Source: Acidobacteriaceae bacterium
GTDB lineage: Bacteria; Acidobacteriota; Terriglobia; Terriglobales; Acidobacteriaceae
Direction of reading: 5' to 3'
Length of the DNA: 44,767 bases
NCBI GenBank assembly: GCA_003131635.1
Contig: PKVZ01000075.1
Coordinates: 1 to 44,767, forward strand
Shown: positions 27,483-34,990 of the stretch, piece by piece
Position numbering within the stretch: position 1 is the first letter of the stretch
Layout of the letters: the number at the start of each line of letters is the position of its first letter
Position numbers and translations under genes: made by a program
Notes under the pieces: model-generated
Databases searched by the model: none
Told to the model about the DNA's origin: nothing
What the model saw: the letters and a program-made list of their open reading frames with translations, nothing else

Positions 27483-27500
27483 TGGCGGAGAGGGAGGGAT
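27482..27500. repeat. Direct repeat, left copy
   Basis: CTGGCGGAGAGGGAGGGAT, identical to 44749-44767. It is the tRNA-Ser acceptor end and T-arm plus one flanking base. The true repeat may be longer, because the right copy is cut by the window edge. Confidence 0.8.
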
Positions 27501-27544
27501 CGAACCCTCGGTACAGGTGTTAGCCCGTACAACGGTTTAGCAAA
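27483..27544 (-). pseudogene. tRNA-Ser(GCU) 3' fragment (left attachment remnant)
   Basis: Read on the minus strand, the sequence gives TTTGCTAAACCGTTG, containing anticodon GCT at 27541-27539. A long serine-type variable arm (GTACGGGCTAACACC) follows, then the T-arm GAGGGTTCGATCCCTC and the acceptor end CTCTCCGCCA. The 5' half is missing: beyond position 31 of the tRNA the sequence no longer pairs with the 3' side of the anticodon stem. The T-loop has six bases instead of seven. It is not a working tRNA. The break inside the anticodon stem-loop is typical of island integration sites. Confidence 0.75.
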
Positions 27545-27938
27545 TGAATCATTCTCGCCGCCCTCACTCGTAGTAAAGCACTTACAGTCGGAGCCAATGC
27601 CTCTGAGTCGGACCCAGGGCCCGGACAACGACGCGCTGCATTATTCTTTTCGGCCTTCCGAGTTCGTAGTTCGTAACAGAAGCAGGTATTACAGCCACTC
27701 TTTTCGTTGTCGACCGCGACGACTTATATCTCCCAGCACAATATGGCAAGTAGCTATTGCAGAGTAACTTGTAGCGCGCTTTGGCTGGGTAACACAGTTA
27801 TATCTGTTCGGCTTTCGTAACAGACTAACGATTTATGTCCTTGTACTACTAACTACATGATAATCTTGCCCCGCCTACAGTCTACAGTCTACTCAATTTA
27901 CGACTCATGGCACACACGCTTATAAGGAGGTGTCCATA
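27545..27938. other. Island leader region before the peptide gene
   Basis: AT-richer than the surroundings, with no gene of normal size. It contains a tandem CTACAGT repeat (27875-27892, two full and one partial unit) about 45 bases upstream of the peptide ribosome site. A 25-codon frame near 27741 has no ribosome site and is not called. The peptide-gene promoter should lie here, but I could not identify it with confidence. Confidence 0.4.
27875..27892 (+). repeat. Tandem heptamer CTACAGT (2.6 units)
   Basis: CTACAGT-CTACAGT-CTAC, directly upstream of the peptide gene. Short tandem direct repeats in a promoter region can be regulator half-sites, but the size is small enough for chance. Confidence 0.45.
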
Positions 27939-28070
27939 ATGTTTAATTTCGTGACCGACTCAATCTCGTCCGGCTTGTCCACGATCAGCGGGTTCGATCA
28001 GAATCAGTCGTCTCTGCCCCACTGGTACTTCGTAGTTGGCAGCGGCTACGCGCTAGTTGTCTCCAGCTAA
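27939..28070 (+). CDS. Candidate precursor peptide, 43 aa
   Basis: ATG 27939 follows AAGGAGG (27924-27930) at eight bases, the best ribosome site in the island. The peptide begins MFNFVTDSISSGLSTISGFD, passes QNQSS, then LPHWYFVVGSGYALVVSS and stops at TAA 28070. The first half is polar and mildly acidic, like a leader. The second half is hydrophobic, aromatic and Gly/Ser-rich, like a core or a secreted signal. It has no Cys and no double-Gly site. The gene stands alone, followed by a strong palindrome and then, about 270 bases on, by an operon of three unknown proteins, two ABC systems and a peptidase. A RiPP precursor or exported signalling peptide is the most economical reading. I recognise no family. 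Confidence 0.65.
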   Translation: MFNFVTDSISSGLSTISGFDQNQSSLPHWYFVVGSGYALVVSS

Positions 28071-28087
28071 CCACCCCAACGGACAGG

Positions 28088-28109
28088 GCTTCTCACTGCA
28101 GTGAGAAGC
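28088..28109 (+). terminator. Palindromic hairpin after the peptide gene (attenuator candidate)
   Basis: GCTTCTCACTGCAGTGAGAAGC is a perfect 22-base palindrome starting 17 bases after the peptide stop, followed by TTCGTT. The T content is weak for a classic terminator. A partial terminator here would give more peptide transcript than operon transcript, as is usual for precursor peptides. It could instead be an RNA-stabilising hairpin. Confidence 0.55.
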
Positions 28110-28168
28110 TTCGTTCCCCGCACAAGGGATGGTCGTAATTCCTTGCCACCGACATTTCTGACAAAGTC

Positions 28169-28208
28169 TTGACCTAACCGAGACGCTCACATTTCATGCG
28201 AATCGCAT
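28169..28208 (+). promoter_or_regulatory. Possible promoter with overlapping palindrome
   Basis: TTGACC (28169-28174) and TTTCAT (28192-28197) are spaced 17 bases, a fair -35 and weak -10. ATGCGA-A-TCGCAT (28196-28208) is a perfect inverted repeat overlapping the -10. If real, the operon has its own regulated promoter separate from the peptide gene. Confidence 0.3.
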
Positions 28209-28270
28209 AAGTGTCAGCTTGAATGCGTTTCAGGAAGCCACTGACAAGCTAATAAGGTGATGAACCCGTT

Positions 28271-28293
28271 GAGTTAGTTACTAAAACTAACTC
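28271..28293 (+). promoter_or_regulatory. 9-bp perfect hairpin before the operon
   Basis: GAGTTAGTT (28271-28279), loop ACTAA, AACTAACTC (28285-28293). No T run follows, so it is not a normal terminator. It ends 15 bases before the AAGGAG at 28308-28313, where it could affect ribosome access or leader stability. Confidence 0.45.
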
Positions 28294-28343
28294 GCCGATG
28301 GTTTCAGAAGGAGCGGTGTCCCATTCGATACATCGAAGAGTTT

Positions 28344-29264
28344 GTGTTCAAGAAACGCGTGAAGCACGTCTCGGGTCTTACATTGGACTGGCTTTGGAAA
28401 CATGCCGAGGAATTTGGCGTGTCGCTTCAGCCCGAAGCAGGGAACGCGCTGCTTTGGCAAGTAAAGCACATCGTCGAGCTAATGACCATGCTGACTACTT
28501 TGGCAAACCATGATATTCGCGGCGGAATAATCTCAAAGTTGACCGAACGTGCTCTTACGCACGGCGCTGAATTTGATTGGCACCAGCTTGCCGCCTATGA
28601 CGCCTCAGCCGCAACCGTGGTGGCGATAGTGGCCGACTTTTTTGCATGCAACCAGCTGCCACCTCCATTTGAGGTCGAATTTGTTAGCTTCCTTCATGCA
28701 ATCGGCTTTTTTGAAGGTATGGACCGGGTTCCGTTTCGTGAAATGGATCTCGCCTATAGCCTGTCGTTAATGATTTCGCCTGAATTTCGTAAGGACCTGC
28801 CCGTCTGGTTTGAGAGTACTACCTTCGGACAGCGACAGCACATAACTCGCTACACGACGGACGATATTTACTCCGTGACTCATGCCGTGTTCTACCTGAC
28901 CAACTTTGGCCGCAGTCCACTTACCGACCTACTCGACAAGGAAACTGCCGATCGTCTTAGAAAAGAGTTGGTGGCCCTAGCCGTAGTGGTCCTGCGTGCC
29001 GATAACATCGATGTACTTGGCGAACTGCTTCTCAGCTGGCTGTTTTGTGACGTGGAGAATACGTTGTTAAACAGAATGCTGTTCCACCAGGCCTTTGAGC
29101 GCCTGCTGTCCGCAACTACTCCCGAGGGGCAGGTTGTTCCTACAATGAAACTGTTGCAGCGCGCCCAATCAGGTCAGGCGAGCTTTGCCGAGGTGTATCA
29201 CACGACGCTTGTGTGCTGCATGGTGTTTGCAGTGGCCGCCAAGAGGATGCCTTATGCTGGCTGA
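28344..29264 (+). CDS. Unrecognised helical protein A of the peptide operon
   Basis: 306 residues from GTG 28344. This start has only a close GAAGAG upstream. A better-spaced AAGGAG (28308-28313) points to an in-frame ATT at 28323, and the frame is open from 28278, so the start is unresolved. The protein is soluble and mostly helical, with LDWLWKHAEEFG near the N-terminus and a notable block YTTDDIYSVTHAVFYLTNFG near the middle, followed by a second helical half. It resembles what I remember of the uncharacterised DUF6895 family, an unverified recollection. No catalytic motif is visible. The stop overlaps the next start. A role in making or handling the upstream peptide is inferred from position only. 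Confidence 0.75.
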   Translation: MFKKRVKHVSGLTLDWLWKHAEEFGVSLQPEAGNALLWQVKHIVELMTMLTTLANHDIRGGIISKLTERALTHGAEFDWHQLAAYDASAATVVAIVADFFACNQLPPPFEVEFVSFLHAIGFFEGMDRVPFREMDLAYSLSLMISPEFRKDLPVWFESTTFGQRQHITRYTTDDIYSVTHAVFYLTNFGRSPLTDLLDKETADRLRKELVALAVVVLRADNIDVLGELLLSWLFCDVENTLLNRMLFHQAFERLLSATTPEGQVVPTMKLLQRAQSGQASFAEVYHTTLVCCMVFAVAAKRMPYAG

Positions 29265-30141
29265 AACGATCTCAGATCCAATGTTACGACTCTGTCAGGC
29301 AGAGTTCAAATGCCTTATCCAAGAGTTGGAGTCTGCGCCATCCCGGACGGCATTCTTCGATGTGGGAGCCGTAGCGGAGGTCTTGGTGCTCACGAACGGC
29401 ATCCCCGAGGCGGAAGGCTTGACGCGAATGCTATGTGACGCATCTGCCAGGTGGCTGAAATCAGGTTTGCTCGAGGATCTGCTAATGGCCCGGGTAGAAT
29501 TTGCCTACCATGTCGCGTTACTGACCTACTTAGCTCAGAGCGCTGCATCCTTCAGTCCGTCTGATGTCGAGGTTATCAGGAATCTCTCAGAGGGGCGGCT
29601 GGTGGCAAGAAGCGAAATCCCGGTGCTGCGTCAGCATCTGATAGCCGCCTACTTTTCGGGTTGCGGTATTCACACCGAGTTTGGCCAGCTCGGCCGTCGT
29701 AATCTAACTCAGATTATCGATAGACGCGTGTTGCGCGCCCGGTCCGATGAGTTTGATTTGCTGGTGCTGCTTATGTGCGCTCAGCTTCTCCAGCTTGACC
29801 GCAGCCGGGGATACCAAGGGCCACGAACCTATCCTCAAGCGCAACTGGTGCAGGCCATGCGTTCCGGAAATACAAACTGGCTCCCCGTGTTGGCTCTTCT
29901 GTGCTCGCGGTTCTTTGGTTTTCCGGGACACCTGTGCGGAGCAGCTTTCAAGAGCATGGAGGAATCCATTCCTGCTCCAGGGGAACTGTTGCCTGCTCCA
30001 CCAGGAAATCAGATTGACAGTGAATACATCGAGCGAACCGAGCGGGGACTTCGTCTTCGCAGCACGATTGCGTTAGCTCTATCCCTTGCTTTGCCAGGAG
30101 AAACTTATGGCGTCGAACAAGTTAGACCGGCTTACAACTGA
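29254..30141 (+). CDS. Unrecognised helical protein B of the peptide operon
   Basis: 295 residues from ATG 29254, which follows AGAGGATG and overlaps the end of protein A by 11 bases. It is predicted soluble and helical. N-terminal MLAETISDPMLRLCQAEFKC is followed by a helix-rich middle (FAYHVALLTYLAQSA, LIAAYFSGCGIHTEFGQLGR) and FDLLVLLMCAQLLQLDRSRGY. No signal peptide, no metal motif and no known family. The middle GIHTEFGQLGRR block may correspond to the THAVFYLTNFG block of protein A, which would make A and B distant paralogues. The 3' end overlaps the start of protein C by 35 bases. Confidence 0.72.
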   Translation: MLAETISDPMLRLCQAEFKCLIQELESAPSRTAFFDVGAVAEVLVLTNGIPEAEGLTRMLCDASARWLKSGLLEDLLMARVEFAYHVALLTYLAQSAASFSPSDVEVIRNLSEGRLVARSEIPVLRQHLIAAYFSGCGIHTEFGQLGRRNLTQIIDRRVLRARSDEFDLLVLLMCAQLLQLDRSRGYQGPRTYPQAQLVQAMRSGNTNWLPVLALLCSRFFGFPGHLCGAAFKSMEESIPAPGELLPAPPGNQIDSEYIERTERGLRLRSTIALALSLALPGETYGVEQVRPAYN

Positions 30142-30979
30142 ACAGATTGCGCTCACCAGCAAGTATCTGGCGGAGATGACGGAGCGGTTCGCTAGTCCCA
30201 TCGCTGCAATTCAGCCGCTATTTGGCAGGTGTTGCCTTGCTACACTCCCTTCGTCTATTCCTTGTTGGGATACCCTTACGCGCGAGGTTGCTTGGGTTGC
30301 GGCCGGGATCCTGAGCCATCCGGACCCGGCAAGTTTGAGCTTGGACCCATTACCTATCATTGAGATCTATACGATGGTAAAGGGGATGGACCGGGAGGTG
30401 CCAGAAATGCGCCAAATCCTGGAACGGGTTGGCCCCGATCTCGATGCGCTGAGCCAAGAAGTACGCTCGACAGGTCGAGTACGGCAGATCACTTCCGCGC
30501 TTTCGAAACTTGGCTTCCCAAATCAGCTTGCAAAGCCTACCAAAGAAGCTAAGAACTTACTGCGTGAAAAGGAATCCTGGTTCAGCGCACCTGCTCTCCA
30601 ACTGGCGGATCTAGCCGACCACCTGTTAGCCGACGATATTCCACTCGATGAGACCGACACGAAGATTCTCTCGCTGATTGCCCTGGGCGAACTGCGAAAC
30701 TATCACCTCGATATCGGCTGTAAGCTGCTTCGCACGGTGCTCCAACTCGGAGTCCCCGGTGAAGAAACGCGTGACGGCGTTGACTTCATCGCGCTCCAGC
30801 GCAGGCGCGATGGCCGCTACGGATTCCTGGATCGCCTGGCCGAGAAACCAGAGCAGACAGCCGATCCGGATACGGCCCTGTTTTTGCCGATGACACTCAA
30901 CGCCGCCTGGTTGTTCAAGACGGAGGCCGCTTCCATGGCCATGTCTTCGGCATTGGCGGCGGTGGGGGAGACCGCATGA
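30107..30979 (+). CDS. Unrecognised helical protein C of the peptide operon
   Basis: 290 residues from ATG 30107, chosen because it follows CCAGGAG. Predicted soluble and helical. The C-terminal half has YHLDIGCKLLRTVLQLG and then FIALQRRRDGRYGFLDR. An Asp-Gly-x-Tyr-Gly-Phe turn of this kind occurs in alpha/alpha-toroid proteins such as terpenoid cyclases and prenyltransferases, but the catalytic residues of those enzymes are not seen. It ends in ATGA overlap with the exporter start. With A and B it forms a trio always ahead of the exporter here. Its activity is unknown. Confidence 0.72.
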   Translation: MASNKLDRLTTEQIALTSKYLAEMTERFASPIAAIQPLFGRCCLATLPSSIPCWDTLTREVAWVAAGILSHPDPASLSLDPLPIIEIYTMVKGMDREVPEMRQILERVGPDLDALSQEVRSTGRVRQITSALSKLGFPNQLAKPTKEAKNLLREKESWFSAPALQLADLADHLLADDIPLDETDTKILSLIALGELRNYHLDIGCKLLRTVLQLGVPGEETRDGVDFIALQRRRDGRYGFLDRLAEKPEQTADPDTALFLPMTLNAAWLFKTEAASMAMSSALAAVGETA

Positions 30980-32745
30980 GAGAAATCGTCAGCCTGCTAA
31001 AGCTCACGCGGACTCAGTTGCGAACCTATGGCATAGCTCTGCTGGCCTTGACGGTGGGAACCGTGACTGTGCTGTTCGTCCCGCCTTTATTCGGGCGCGT
31101 TCTTAACGCGTTCCCGGGCCTGGCAGAAGGAAAGAATGTACTCCTGGTTCGGCATTCTTTACTGCTTATTGCGGGCCTGATCTCGCTCGACGCATTGGCC
31201 ACAGTGGCATACTCATTCCTGGTCGCCATCGCCTCGGAGCGGATCATCAACGAACTGCGGGCCCGATTCTTCCGAAACCTGCTGGGTCAGCCGCTCGATG
31301 AGCGCTCTCCCAAACACCTTGGCCAGATCGCTTCCGAATTTGCCTCTGACCTGGCTCTGGTGCAGGATGGCTTCTCCGGGACTTTGCTGAACTTTTTGCG
31401 TCATAGCATGTTTACGATCGGAAGTATCTGTGCTCTTTTGTACATCGATCCTAAGTTGACTCTGGTAGCCTTTGCAGGCGTGGGCATGTTCGGAGGGTTG
31501 ATCGTCTACTTCATTAAACGAGCCAACAAGGCCATTGTTTCCGTCCAGCAATACCGCGCCAAGGTGATGAGCCTGTTGCTGGAAGGCGCATACAATGCAT
31601 ACATCGTACAAGCCTACGCGCGAACCGACTATCTTAGCAGGCGCTTCAACAAGGGGCTGGATGAGATGTTTCGGCGTGTGCGCAGCTTCCTGCTGGTAAC
31701 CTCTTGCATCAGCCCGGTGTCGCTCGTGCTCTTTTCGCTGGTGATGACTGGGGTGGCGTTTTACGGAATACGCGAGTTGAGGATGGACTCCATCACGGTG
31801 CAGCAGTTGGTCACATATTTTTCTTACGCGCTGGTCCTGATCTTGTCGGCCAGTCAGGTCGGGTACCTGGGTGGGCGGCTGCGCCAGGCGAGTTTGATGT
31901 TCGCCAAACACCAAGCGCTGCTGGTTTGCGCCAACGGGCCAGATACGGCGGCAGGAGCCATCAACCCCGGTGCGCGAGTAGTATCCGTCGGGCCCCATGG
32001 CTTCATCGTCCAAAACGTCACGTTTTGTTACCCGGACAAACAATCGCCAGCGCTCACCAATGTTTCTTTTACCATTGAACCGGGACGGATCAACGCGATC
32101 ATCGGCGAAAGCGGGGCGGGCAAGTCCACCCTAGCGGCGCTACTTTGCGGAGTATACCGGCCTCAGTCGGGATTGCTCCGCATCACCGCGGAAAACGGAC
32201 CTGCGATCGATGCCGCACCTGGAGATTTCCGCCAGGCCATTGCGCTGGTGCCGCAGGAGCCCTTTTTGTTTGCGGCGAGCATCACCGAAAACATTACCTT
32301 CGGGCGCGAAGAAATTTCCGAAGCTCAGGTGCGCCAGGCGGCGATCGCCGCCCGCATCCATGATTTCATCATGACGCTGCCTCAAGGCTACCGCACGGTG
32401 ATTCAGGAAGGCGGGAAGGATCTGTCGCGGGGCCAGAGGCAGCGAATCTCCATTGCCCGCGCGCTGGCTGGCAGCCCGAGCATCATGATCCTGGACGAAG
32501 CGACAGCATCTCTGGACGCTATCAGCGAACGAGCCATCAAAACGGCGATCGAGGATTTGCGGGGGCGCGTCACGTTTGTGGTAATCGCCCATCAAGGCGC
32601 GCTGTTGTCCGATGTGGATCACCTCGTCGCGTTGCAGATGGGTGAAGTCCTATTCGAGGGCCACCCAAGCCAAATTGATGCGAACAGCAGCGTACGGGTG
32701 CTTTCCGCTGCTTTCCAAGGTGTTGCAGCAAACGCGCTATGTTAA
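30976..32745 (+). CDS. ABC exporter, fused membrane and ATPase domains (peptide-type)
   Basis: 589 residues. Six membrane helices in the first about 310 residues, then the nucleotide-binding domain: Walker A GESGAGKST (about 377), Q-loop LVPQEPFLFAASITENI, signature LSRGQRQRISIARAL (about 481), Walker B IMILDEATASLD and H-loop IAHQG. This is the half-transporter layout of type IV exporters (MsbA, LagD, McjD). There is no N-terminal C39 peptidase, so it would not clip a double-Gly leader itself, in keeping with the precursor lacking one. It starts by ATGA overlap with protein C. The likely job is export of the product of the 27939 peptide; that link is contextual. Confidence 0.88.
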   Translation: MREIVSLLKLTRTQLRTYGIALLALTVGTVTVLFVPPLFGRVLNAFPGLAEGKNVLLVRHSLLLIAGLISLDALATVAYSFLVAIASERIINELRARFFRNLLGQPLDERSPKHLGQIASEFASDLALVQDGFSGTLLNFLRHSMFTIGSICALLYIDPKLTLVAFAGVGMFGGLIVYFIKRANKAIVSVQQYRAKVMSLLLEGAYNAYIVQAYARTDYLSRRFNKGLDEMFRRVRSFLLVTSCISPVSLVLFSLVMTGVAFYGIRELRMDSITVQQLVTYFSYALVLILSASQVGYLGGRLRQASLMFAKHQALLVCANGPDTAAGAINPGARVVSVGPHGFIVQNVTFCYPDKQSPALTNVSFTIEPGRINAIIGESGAGKSTLAALLCGVYRPQSGLLRITAENGPAIDAAPGDFRQAIALVPQEPFLFAASITENITFGREEISEAQVRQAAIAARIHDFIMTLPQGYRTVIQEGGKDLSRGQRQRISIARALAGSPSIMILDEATASLDAISERAIKTAIEDLRGRVTFVVIAHQGALLSDVDHLVALQMGEVLFEGHPSQIDANSSVRVLSAAFQGVAANALC

Positions 32746-33422
32746 CTCAGCAGGAAGTGTCGAGCGCGGGATTAAACCTGGAAGGGCTCTCCATATCGGC
32801 CCCAGACGGCCGCGCACTGATAAGTTCGGCGAACATGTCGTTCTACCCCGGCGTGACGGCTTTGACTGGGCCGAACGGGTGTGGAAAATCCACCCTGCTG
32901 CGTGCCATTGCGATGCTGCACCCGGTAGATGGGGGCACTATTTCGCTTGGCCGACTAGAAGGAAGCAGCGACCGGTCCGGTTTTCTGTCGCAGCTTGTCT
33001 TCATGCCGCAGAATTTCCCGGTCTATCCCACAATGACGGCGCAGGAGTTCCTCGAGTACCCGCTTCGTCTTCGCGGGGCAGCGACCGCGCAGGCACGGGC
33101 AATAGCGGCGGAATGGCTCCAGACGGTCGGCTTACAGTCTGCCGCTAAAGCGCTGTGCGGCACCTACAGTCAAGGGATGCGGCAACGCCTCGGCCTGGCC
33201 TGCGCGCTGCAATTGGATGTGCCCCTTTATCTTCTTGATGAGCCTTTCGCTGGAGTGGATGCCGAATGGCGCGAGGTCATGTTGGACCTGCTGTTCCGTC
33301 TCTGTGCGGATCGCATTGCCCTGATCAGTACGCACCATGTCGATGAGGTGCTCCGGCGTGGCGCCAATCATATTCAGCTATCTCAGGGACAGTTGGTGAT
33401 GGCATGTCCAGCCATGCGTTGA
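32739..33422 (+). CDS. ABC transporter ATPase
   Basis: 227 residues, overlapping the exporter end. Walker A GPNGCGKST (about 43-51), Q-loop FMPQNF, signature YSQGMRQRLGLA (about 143), Walker B LYLLDEPFAGVD, and STHHVDE at the H-loop. This is the CcmA/NatA-type ATPase that drives separate ABC-2 permeases. Its partners should be the two membrane proteins that follow and overlap it, the permease at 33404 and the M1 membrane peptidase at 34987. Confidence 0.9.
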   Translation: MLTQQEVSSAGLNLEGLSISAPDGRALISSANMSFYPGVTALTGPNGCGKSTLLRAIAMLHPVDGGTISLGRLEGSSDRSGFLSQLVFMPQNFPVYPTMTAQEFLEYPLRLRGAATAQARAIAAEWLQTVGLQSAAKALCGTYSQGMRQRLGLACALQLDVPLYLLDEPFAGVDAEWREVMLDLLFRLCADRIALISTHHVDEVLRRGANHIQLSQGQLVMACPAMR

Positions 33423-34990
33423 AACAGTTCAACATTCCCGAAGGGACTAGACTGGCCAGCAATTTCCGCGCCGCGTGCGCCGTTGTGTGGACAGAACTTA
33501 TTCTGAATCGGCGCGATACCAATTTACCTGTAATTCTCGCGATTCTCGCAGGCCTGTGCCTGTTGCTCACTCCGGCGGAGACTGCTCCTTACGCCATCCT
33601 TACTTTTGGCGGCCTGAAACCGCTAATGTCTGCCGGGACTCGCTTGATCACCGCCGGAATTGTGCTCGATCTGCTGCTGTTTCCTTTTCTATTGTTGAGG
33701 CTGGGTGCGGGCTATGCGCGTGACCGTCAGCTCGGGATGACTGCTTTCGTCAGCTCTTGTCCCCTGGATCGCTCCCGGATGGTTGCCGCCAGAATCCTCG
33801 CGAACACGATACTCGTCTTTGGGTTCTACTCCGTGCTGTTGGTCTTGCTCTCTTGCGCTGTGGCCTCGCGCGAGAAACAAGCGCCCGCTGCATGGGCAAT
33901 AGCGGCATTTCTTCTCGTCACCATTCCGTCGGCTTTTCTGAGCCTGCCGCTGGGGGCGGCGCTGGACCGCTGGCTTGGCGGAAACCGGCTTCTGCATGCA
34001 GTCGGCGCCTTTGCTGTGTACCTGCTGTTGCTCACGAGTGCTGTATTTGCCGGGGCCGATGCCTTTGGCTTGCTCCTGCTTAAAGAGAATTGGCCGGCGT
34101 CGGTGAGTTCGACATCCTTTTCCATCGGTCTGGTGACCGCTCCACGGGGCGGCGGCATTTCCTGGAATATCGAGACGATTCCGCGCGCATTTATTTACCG
34201 CCAGGGCTTCCTGATTTTCGTAGCCATTCTTGCGGCGGCGGCAGTCTCATGGCTGGCCCGTTTCAATGCCACTGGCAAAGATGCGCGGATCCAGGGCGCG
34301 GAGTATTCGCCAGACTCGGCCCCGAGCGCCACTTGGGATGTGGTTCGGCTTAGGCCGCGCAAGATAGCTTATGTTCAAGGAGCTTGGGCATTGGCTCGAC
34401 GCTGGTTTACACGATCACCCTGGAGCTGGATGGCCGCGGTCGTGGCGCTCGTTCTATCGGCTATGTATCCCCACGCCCCAAGGACCGGCGCGGTTGCGGC
34501 GCTGCTCATCCCATTGTTGATCGCAAATCGCGGTCATCTCACTGCGGATGGTGCGCTTCGCGATCTGGAACTCTCTTCAGCGGCCTTGTGGCGCCCGACT
34601 CCTGCGCTGTTTACCAGCATCGTGCTGGCCAGTATCACGGTTCTGGCAGCTCTGCCGGTGTTGCTTGCCGCGCCAATATTCGTGAGCCTGCAATTGCTCC
34701 TGGGAATCTTCACCGCGTGTTTGTGGTTGACGTGGACGTGCGCTCAACTGAACCGTCCTTTGCTCGGAATTTCAACCTATGCGTTGGTTTGGTATCTCGA
34801 AAGCTTTTCCGACCTGCCACCAGGGCTCGATCTAATGGGCCTGCGCGGAAGCAACGGGCTGGCTTTTGGAATTACCGCGGCCGCCTGCCTGGTTCTCGCT
34901 ATAGCTTGCTTTAGAGGAGATCAAGCCACCTCCCAGCGATCAAGATCCTTTGGCAGCGCACTCAAGCTATTCCTCAGGAGGACCGGGTGA
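33404..34990 (+). CDS. ABC-2-like permease, about 12 membrane helices
   Basis: 528 residues, overlapping the ATPase gene. Very hydrophobic and evenly spread (LPVILAILAGLCLLL, VFGFYSVLLVLLSC, LLLLTSAVFAGADAFGLLLL and others), with two halves of about six helices each. It has no ATPase motif. By position it is the membrane partner of the ATPase at 32739. It overlaps the M1 peptidase gene by four bases (GTGA), so the three are probably made together. The family is not recognised beyond 'ABC permease'. Confidence 0.78.
   Translation: MSSHALKQFNIPEGTRLASNFRAACAVVWTELILNRRDTNLPVILAILAGLCLLLTPAETAPYAILTFGGLKPLMSAGTRLITAGIVLDLLLFPFLLLRLGAGYARDRQLGMTAFVSSCPLDRSRMVAARILANTILVFGFYSVLLVLLSCAVASREKQAPAAWAIAAFLLVTIPSAFLSLPLGAALDRWLGGNRLLHAVGAFAVYLLLLTSAVFAGADAFGLLLLKENWPASVSSTSFSIGLVTAPRGGGISWNIETIPRAFIYRQGFLIFVAILAAAAVSWLARFNATGKDARIQGAEYSPDSAPSATWDVVRLRPRKIAYVQGAWALARRWFTRSPWSWMAAVVALVLSAMYPHAPRTGAVAALLIPLLIANRGHLTADGALRDLELSSAALWRPTPALFTSIVLASITVLAALPVLLAAPIFVSLQLLLGIFTACLWLTWTCAQLNRPLLGISTYALVWYLESFSDLPPGLDLMGLRGSNGLAFGITAAACLVLAIACFRGDQATSQRSRSFGSALKLFLRRTG

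Noticed and set aside
27434-27628. 64-codon minus-strand frame across the tRNA fragment
   Set aside because: It overlaps the tRNA-Ser remnant and has no coding features.
30107-30979. Protein C as a LanC-type cyclase or terpene synthase
   Set aside because: The DGRYGF turn is suggestive, but the zinc ligands of LanC (Cys/His set) and the DxDD or DDxxD motifs of terpene enzymes are absent.
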